DNA from: Tomocerus qinae
Lineage: Eukaryota > Arthropoda > Collembola > Entomobryomorpha > Tomoceridae
NCBI GenBank assembly: GCA_020055645.1
Contig: CM034546.1
Span: 77,810,001 to 77,874,000 of the forward strand
Direction: 5' to 3'
DNA: 64,000 nucleotides
The position numbers and the translations under genes are program-made. Shown here piece after piece: positions 59,990 to 64,000 of the stretch. Within the stretch, counting starts at the first letter, position 1. Every line of letters begins with the position of its first letter. Below the pieces are notes generated by a model. That model made no database searches. It saw nothing but the letters and a program-made list of their open reading frames with translations, and had not been told where the DNA came from.

Positions 59990-60472
59990 TTAATTTAAAG
60001 GAATTATGTAGTTATATAATACTTGAGCTTGTGCACTCCATCCGGATTTATGATTGTATTTCCAATATGTAGCATAACCTTCACAATTATTGTCGCTAAT
60101 GAGATCGTATTTGACTTTCATTGTCTTCCCAACTACCAATTCACCGTTTTCGTCTGTAAGACCAGCGAAAGCTTTGTCAATGCACTCCTTTCTCGGCCTC
60201 GGTTTAACTCCGAGAAGGTCAGCAGTGTATATTCCGTTATTTACACGAACTAGGTCTCCTTTGGCAATTTTAATGAGATATTCGGCTGATTTAGTTCCAT
60301 AAGACTTGTCGTTATCATTTTTATCCGGTCCTAGAACGTGCACACACAACCCGTCAGAAATATATAAGGCGAAATGTGAATAAGTTGTTCGATTAAATTC
60401 CACAATGTCCAACTCGTCTATGATCTTCAAAAGATCTGAAGCTCGTTGGTATTCAGTTTTTGGTTTCGGCAT
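59990..60472 (-). CDS. LRAT-domain acyltransferase-like protein, right-arm copy, 160 residues
   Basis: Paralogue of 8356-8814 with the same catalytic set: H33 in YSHFALYISDG, H45 in CVHVLGPDK and C130 in DNNCEGYATY. Replacements include KKDNDK to KNDNDK, AALLRV to ADLLGV and LKVGKTI to LVVGKTM. After SAQAQVL it reads on with YNYIIPLN before stopping, because of base changes at the left copy's stop. The promoter side up to the chemoreceptor is conserved with the left arm, so both may be expressed. Substrate unknown. Confidence 0.72.
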   Translation of the reverse strand: MPKPKTEYQRASDLLKIIDELDIVEFNRTTYSHFALYISDGLCVHVLGPDKNDNDKSYGTKSAEYLIKIAKGDLVRVNNGIYTADLLGVKPRPRKECIDKAFAGLTDENGELVVGKTMKVKYDLISDNNCEGYATYWKYNHKSGWSAQAQVLYNYIIPLN

Positions 60473-61683
60473 CTTCCGAAGAGGATAACCAATTAGAACC
60501 TACAATAATCTAAAAGCAGGTGTTTTATAAACCGACTGAAATTCGTGTTTTATTAAAGATTTATACAGTTCAAGGTGTGAGTGCGTACATATATCGTATT
60601 TGTAAAATGGCAGATTTAAACAGCTGAAATTAAATGATCAACTGATCAACCAAAAGGCGCTCAACAGCTTAGGTGTTGCAAAATTAGACGCATACCGTGG
60701 AAAAGATACTTGAAGATGGGCTGGTAAAATAATAAGATTAGTGGGAAATCTATATAGTTAGCAACCTAGCACGTAGACATGCATAAATGCAAGCGGAATT
60801 CCAAGGTCTGCTTCTTTTTTATTTATAGAACATTTAGCTTTTGTATTGCTCTTTATCGAAAATGAAATGAAGCAGGCACAAACCTGTTACGCACAGCAAA
60901 TAATTATGCTTCTACTTGTGTGTCTTCACAAAGTAATAATAAATTACTAAAGCACTAAACGTAGTCAGCTTCGCAAATATTTTCGGTTAAATACATTTTA
61001 GCTTTAACCAGCTTAAGGAAAAGTAATAAAACTGGCCTATATGGATTGCCATTTTGCCAACGCTCTGCGTCCGTTCGTCTGCTGTCTATTAAAAAATTAC
61101 ATACCAAACTCTGATTTTACAATATGTTGGTTTGGATAACCATGTTCATATATATCACCCTTAAATATAATAATGCCCAGTATTTTATATTTTAAAAGAT
61201 GTTATAAGGTCAAAATTTCTAAAAATCCGTTTCACATAGTTTTAAGATACTCACTTACACAGACAGACATTTAATACATTATCAACGGCAATGGTCAATT
61301 AATACAATATCATAATGCGTAAATATGTATAATTATTACACAGTAATTATAAGTACTTTAGCCTACATGGTTAGACATGCAGACATTTTGACATGATAAG
61401 AACGAAATATTTGTTTGTTGTCGACCTGCAAAAGTAGTCTTGTAAGTGTCTTGTAATAGCGACAGATTTGGTTAATGACTTCAGTAATTGATTTCCTTGA
61501 TGACTAATGATGACCACCAAATATATGCGATATGCGACTCGAGGCGTAATTTGAAGCGGAAACCAAAATAATAGCAAGGTAATAAATGTCTGTACATATC
61601 AATTTGTTTTAATCAAAGTGTTCTATGCTCTCGGATGTTGTTCACTGACATTCCCCCATTCATTTAAAATCCATTCTGTTAAA

Positions 61684-62486
61684 TTACTTAATGATACATA
61701 GACGAGCTGTCCACAGAAGGATTGCGGCAAGGACCTTAATTACTGTCAGTCGTCTGAATGGGTAGAATGAGCCCACATCAACTTTCATAGGTATGCAGGA
61801 TCGATACATTGCCTCTGCCAGTTTTTTGCTATCGTTAACGAATAAACAGTGTTTCTGGAATCTTTTGGAGAGTTCAAATATTTTACCTGTCATGTTACAA
61901 AACAGAATCAGGTATCCAAGAAACAAAATGGAAGCCAATATGAGAATGGCATAATTCCATAACTCAGTGGTGGGGTCTTTATGTAAAGAGACAACTGCGT
62001 AATTGCTCGTTACAATAGTGAAAACTAGAGTAAACTTGTGAAGTGGCATAAAAATATGTGTATGGCATTCAGTGTATCTACTATGAAGAACTTGAAGGTG
62101 TCGGTAGGATTTCACAAATTCTGTTTTGTCACACCTCTTTATTTTGGTTCTACACATTAAACAATCATTAAATTTTAATTATATCAGTATCCTTTTCTTA
62201 CATCACTTTCGAAATTCGACATAAATTGTGGTTTTATTTTTCAAATGATATTAGTATATAGGTTTGACATTATTGACATACCCACCTGAGTATTTGTAGA
62301 TATGAAACCGAATAGAACAGATAGCTTATATGAAAGATGACATTCCAGAAAAACCAAACTCCATTCCATCCTGCCACAATAGTTTCGAATATAGCAAAAA
62401 TTATGAAAAGAATAATGCTTCTACTTGGAAGTAGTAAAGAATACATGTAGTGACTTCCATTGCTAAATTTAATAAAAATTGCCACC
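61684..62486 (-). pseudogene. Chemoreceptor copy truncated by the Polinton boundary
   Basis: Exon 3 (62149-61684) is open and nearly identical to 6660-7125. Exon 2 is present only as 62286-62486, exactly the 201 nt that correspond to 6337-6537. The upstream part of exon 2 and exon 1 are replaced by unrelated sequence from 62487. If the Polinton inserted into an existing gene, the missing part should lie beyond its other end, right of the window. In its present state it lacks the first membrane segments. Confidence 0.75.
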
Positions 62487-62659
62487 AGTAGTAATACAGA
62501 ATAAGGAATACTGCTGAAAACTCGAATAATGAAATCATGTATTTTCCCTCTGTGGCAATCCGTGCACTGCTTGAAGCGCACGGGTTGGCACGGGGGGCAC
62601 GGATGCACGAGAGGCACGGCGGGGAGGCAAAAAATTGGTTGGCGGCGAGTTTAAATGTG

Positions 62660-62770
62660 CGGTAAAATATATGACTATTAAATAAAATGTGTGATGATGA
62701 AATAAAATGTATGATGATGAAATAAAATGTGTGATGATGAAATAAAATGTATGATGGTGAAATAAAATAC
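62660..62770 (+). repeat. 20-bp tandem repeat near the Polinton end
   Basis: About five units of AAATAAAATGTGTGATGATG with GT/AT variation. Subterminal tandem repeats are common within Polinton terminal inverted repeats. Confidence 0.75.
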
Positions 62771-62817
62771 ACAAATGTTTTTTTGCCAATGAAGAGTTTA
62801 TTGATTTTTAAAGTTAA

Positions 62818-63300
62818 TTATTGTGAAGAAAGCAGAAGATATCTATTACAAAAATCTGTAGCATATATTTCTATTTCTTTAAGATTGGAATTGAAAATAT
62901 TCATAATATTGTTAAAACCGTTTTTTCCAAAGCTTCTGTATGTTAAGAATAAGAAACACAATTGACCGCAAATATTTGAAGATTCTTGTTGTGTAATAAA
63001 GGTCACACTAGTTTTCAATAATCCAGGTGGTTTGTCGACAGAATAATAATCTAAAGGTTTTGCAAACGAATCGTAGTATTCGTATATTCCTGGTTCTGGT
63101 AAATAGAATGCAATCCAATGTTTTCCAGGTTCATGGCGCTTATCTGTATTCATTACAATCGAAATTGGGAATAGATTGGGCGAAAAATCTATGTTATTTA
63201 ATTCATCTGCTGCGATAACATAGAAAGATTTCGCTTTGATTGGTACATTAATCTTTCGATATAAAGTGTCAAGCAAAGACAGTATTTTCTCCCCGTCCAT
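62818..63300 (-). CDS. Adenain-type cysteine protease of Polinton (PRO)
   Basis: A 160-residue frame with the Ulp1/adenain catalytic order: His in GKHWIAFYL (H61), Asp in YYDSF (D77), Gln in FITQQES (Q104/105) and Cys in NICGQLCFLFL (C111). Adenovirus and Polinton proteases use this His-Asp/Glu-Gln-Cys arrangement and are thought to process capsid proteins. It is slightly shorter than adenain (about 200). The start ATG is three bases downstream of the stop of the capsid-type gene in transcription order, so the two are probably one block. The frame is intact and all catalytic residues are present. Confidence 0.8.
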   Translation of the reverse strand: MDGEKILSLLDTLYRKINVPIKAKSFYVIAADELNNIDFSPNLFPISIVMNTDKRHEPGKHWIAFYLPEPGIYEYYDSFAKPLDYYSVDKPPGLLKTSVTFITQQESSNICGQLCFLFLTYRSFGKNGFNNIMNIFNSNLKEIEIYATDFCNRYLLLSSQ

Positions 63301-63303
63301 TTT

Positions 63304-64000
63304 TTAATTAGTTACAAAAACGTTACGGTCTTTATCTATTTCGATTAAACTTTGAAACTGCCCGTAAATGACAACGTTGACAGAGCTGGGGAGCGGTTTT
63401 GCAAATTTTAATTCCAATGTTATTTTTCCTTGTTTCGCTAATTGGAATCTACCGTTCTTATTCGATGGAAGTAAATCCAAAAGGTAAAGTACGTTTCCTT
63501 TGATATAATCACTACGAGTAATTCCAGGATCCTTGTCTCCAGCCTTGGTCAAAGTGTTATAACCCATCAAATATTGATCGTTTTCATAATCCAATTGGAG
63601 TTTTTGATATATCATTGGCTCATTATCTAGTAAAACAGAGACTGATGACAAGTCATAGTGTTTAAAGTTAAAAGGACTTTTGTTAAGATTTCCAGCGAAA
63701 GCGGAAGAGTCGACTAAACCAACAACGAGATATTCCGGAATTTCACCGCTGAAAACAGAGTCGCAAATTGAAGATAATTGTCTTTCTGGAATACTATAAG
63801 ATTTGCATTCTACTCTTCGGACAGGATATTTGGCACGTTGATTCCTGGCGAAGCTATTATTTTGACTGGTTAGTAATTGAGGATGCACAGTGATTTTTTT
63901 ACAATAAAATACAGCGCTTGCAATGCGTAGCTTGTATGTTTTTGTGGTAGATGGAGATGCTAAACATAGTGCCTCATTGTTACGACGTAAGGTTATATTC
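63304..64000 (-). CDS. Polinton capsid-type protein (F54H12.2-like), C-terminal part
   Basis: The frame is open from the window edge to the stop at 63304, at least 232 codons; the usual first start seen inside (GTG at 63888) is not the real one. The segment shows the C-terminal pattern of proteins annotated as F54H12.2-like in animals: YPVRRVECKSYSIPE, FNFKHYDLSSVSVLLDNE, GITRSDYIKGNVLYLLDLLP and a final NVVIYGQFQSLIEIDKDRNV. These are Polinton/adintovirus structural proteins, probably the double-jelly-roll major capsid protein, although the capsid role is from memory and was not checked by structure. No stop or frameshift is seen in this part. Confidence 0.65.
   Translation of the reverse strand, partial: NITLRRNNEALCLASPSTTKTYKLRIASAVFYCKKITVHPQLLTSQNNSFARNQRAKYPVRRVECKSYSIPERQLSSICDSVFSGEIPEYLVVGLVDSSAFAGNLNKSPFNFKHYDLSSVSVLLDNEPMIYQKLQLDYENDQYLMGYNTLTKAGDKDPGITRSDYIKGNVLYLLDLLPSNKNGRFQLAKQGKITLELKFAKPLPSSVNVVIYGQFQSLIEIDKDRNVFVTN

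Larger units (their letters stand above)
45571..62486 (-). repeat. Right arm of large inverted duplication
   Basis: Reverse complement of 6337-16721 carrying, from the inside outward, the small-ORF fragment, copy C, small ORF, LRAT and chemoreceptor. It is longer (16.9 versus 10.4 kb) because of insertions listed separately; the left arm has about 1.1 kb that this arm lacks. Most differences are substitutions and short indels. Confidence 0.85.
62487..64000. mobile_element. Polinton/Maverick (adintovirus-like) element, left end
   Basis: Homology with the left arm ends at GCCACC (62481-62486), and new sequence begins AGTAGTAATACAGAATAAGG. Polintons start with AG and make 6-bp duplications, so GCCACC is the predicted duplication. 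Inside are, on the minus strand, an adenovirus-type protease and a capsid-type gene, both Polinton hallmarks. The element continues past the window; family length is 15-20 kb. The other end, polymerase and integrase are not in view. Confidence 0.65.

Overview
The window reads as nuclear DNA of an arthropod, most likely a springtail (Collembola) or another early-branching hexapod. It is about two-thirds A+T, its genes carry short GT-AG introns, and it holds insect-type families: a divergent ionotropic receptor, 7TM gustatory/odorant-type receptors, an ecdysteroid-kinase-like (CHK) protein, a clan-2-like cytochrome P450, an LRAT-fold acyltransferase and the integrin-alpha-like protein ITFG1/TIP. 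The species call is inference; nothing here is species-diagnostic.

Layout. Left block (1-16.7 kb): copy A of an unrecognised seven-exon secreted-protein gene (1-3.9 kb, minus, cut by the window edge, with a 4-base deletion); an intact three-exon chemoreceptor (5.8-7.1 kb, plus); an LRAT gene and a small ORF (8.4-9.2 kb, plus); and copy B of the seven-exon gene (9.9-15.7 kb, minus), which is intact. Its splice phases all agree and predict 805 residues. Middle block (16.7-45.3 kb): a decayed chemoreceptor, several TIR elements, a decayed LRAT copy, an ionotropic receptor, a CHK kinase, ITFG1, a frameshifted GNAT of fungal Mpr1-like appearance, and a seven-exon P450, ending in a 100-N assembly gap at 45312-45411. 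Right block (45.6-62.5 kb): an inverted duplicate of 6337-16721. Here copy C of the seven-exon gene is broken by a frameshift and two large coding insertions, LRAT and the small ORF remain open, and the chemoreceptor copy is cut off where a Polinton/Maverick element begins (62487). That element runs off the right edge with a protease and a capsid-type gene.

The most striking object is a 4135-bp foldback-type transposon at 53234-57368 inside exon 4 of copy C. Its inverted arms, over 1.3 kb each, are built of tandem repeats, its ends are perfect GGGTACTAG/CTAGTACCC, and a 9-bp duplication GTACGAAAG flanks it. Removing the element and one duplication returns exon 4 to 261 nt, the length of the empty copy-B exon. 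Each arm carries a 183-bp TA-flanked MITE at mirrored positions, and the loop holds a further 831-bp TA-flanked TIR element.

Because the arms are paralogous, several insertions can be read against an empty site: the foldback element, a 1570-bp retroelement-like insertion with a 14-bp duplication, a Helitron-like insertion between A and T, and a 249-bp hAT-type MITE with an 8-bp duplication. Together with one minisatellite expansion and about 1.1 kb private to copy B, these explain nearly all of the length difference between the arms (10.4 versus 16.9 kb). The 100-N gap lies only about 160 bp from the inner edge of the right arm, so the inverted arrangement needs long-read confirmation.
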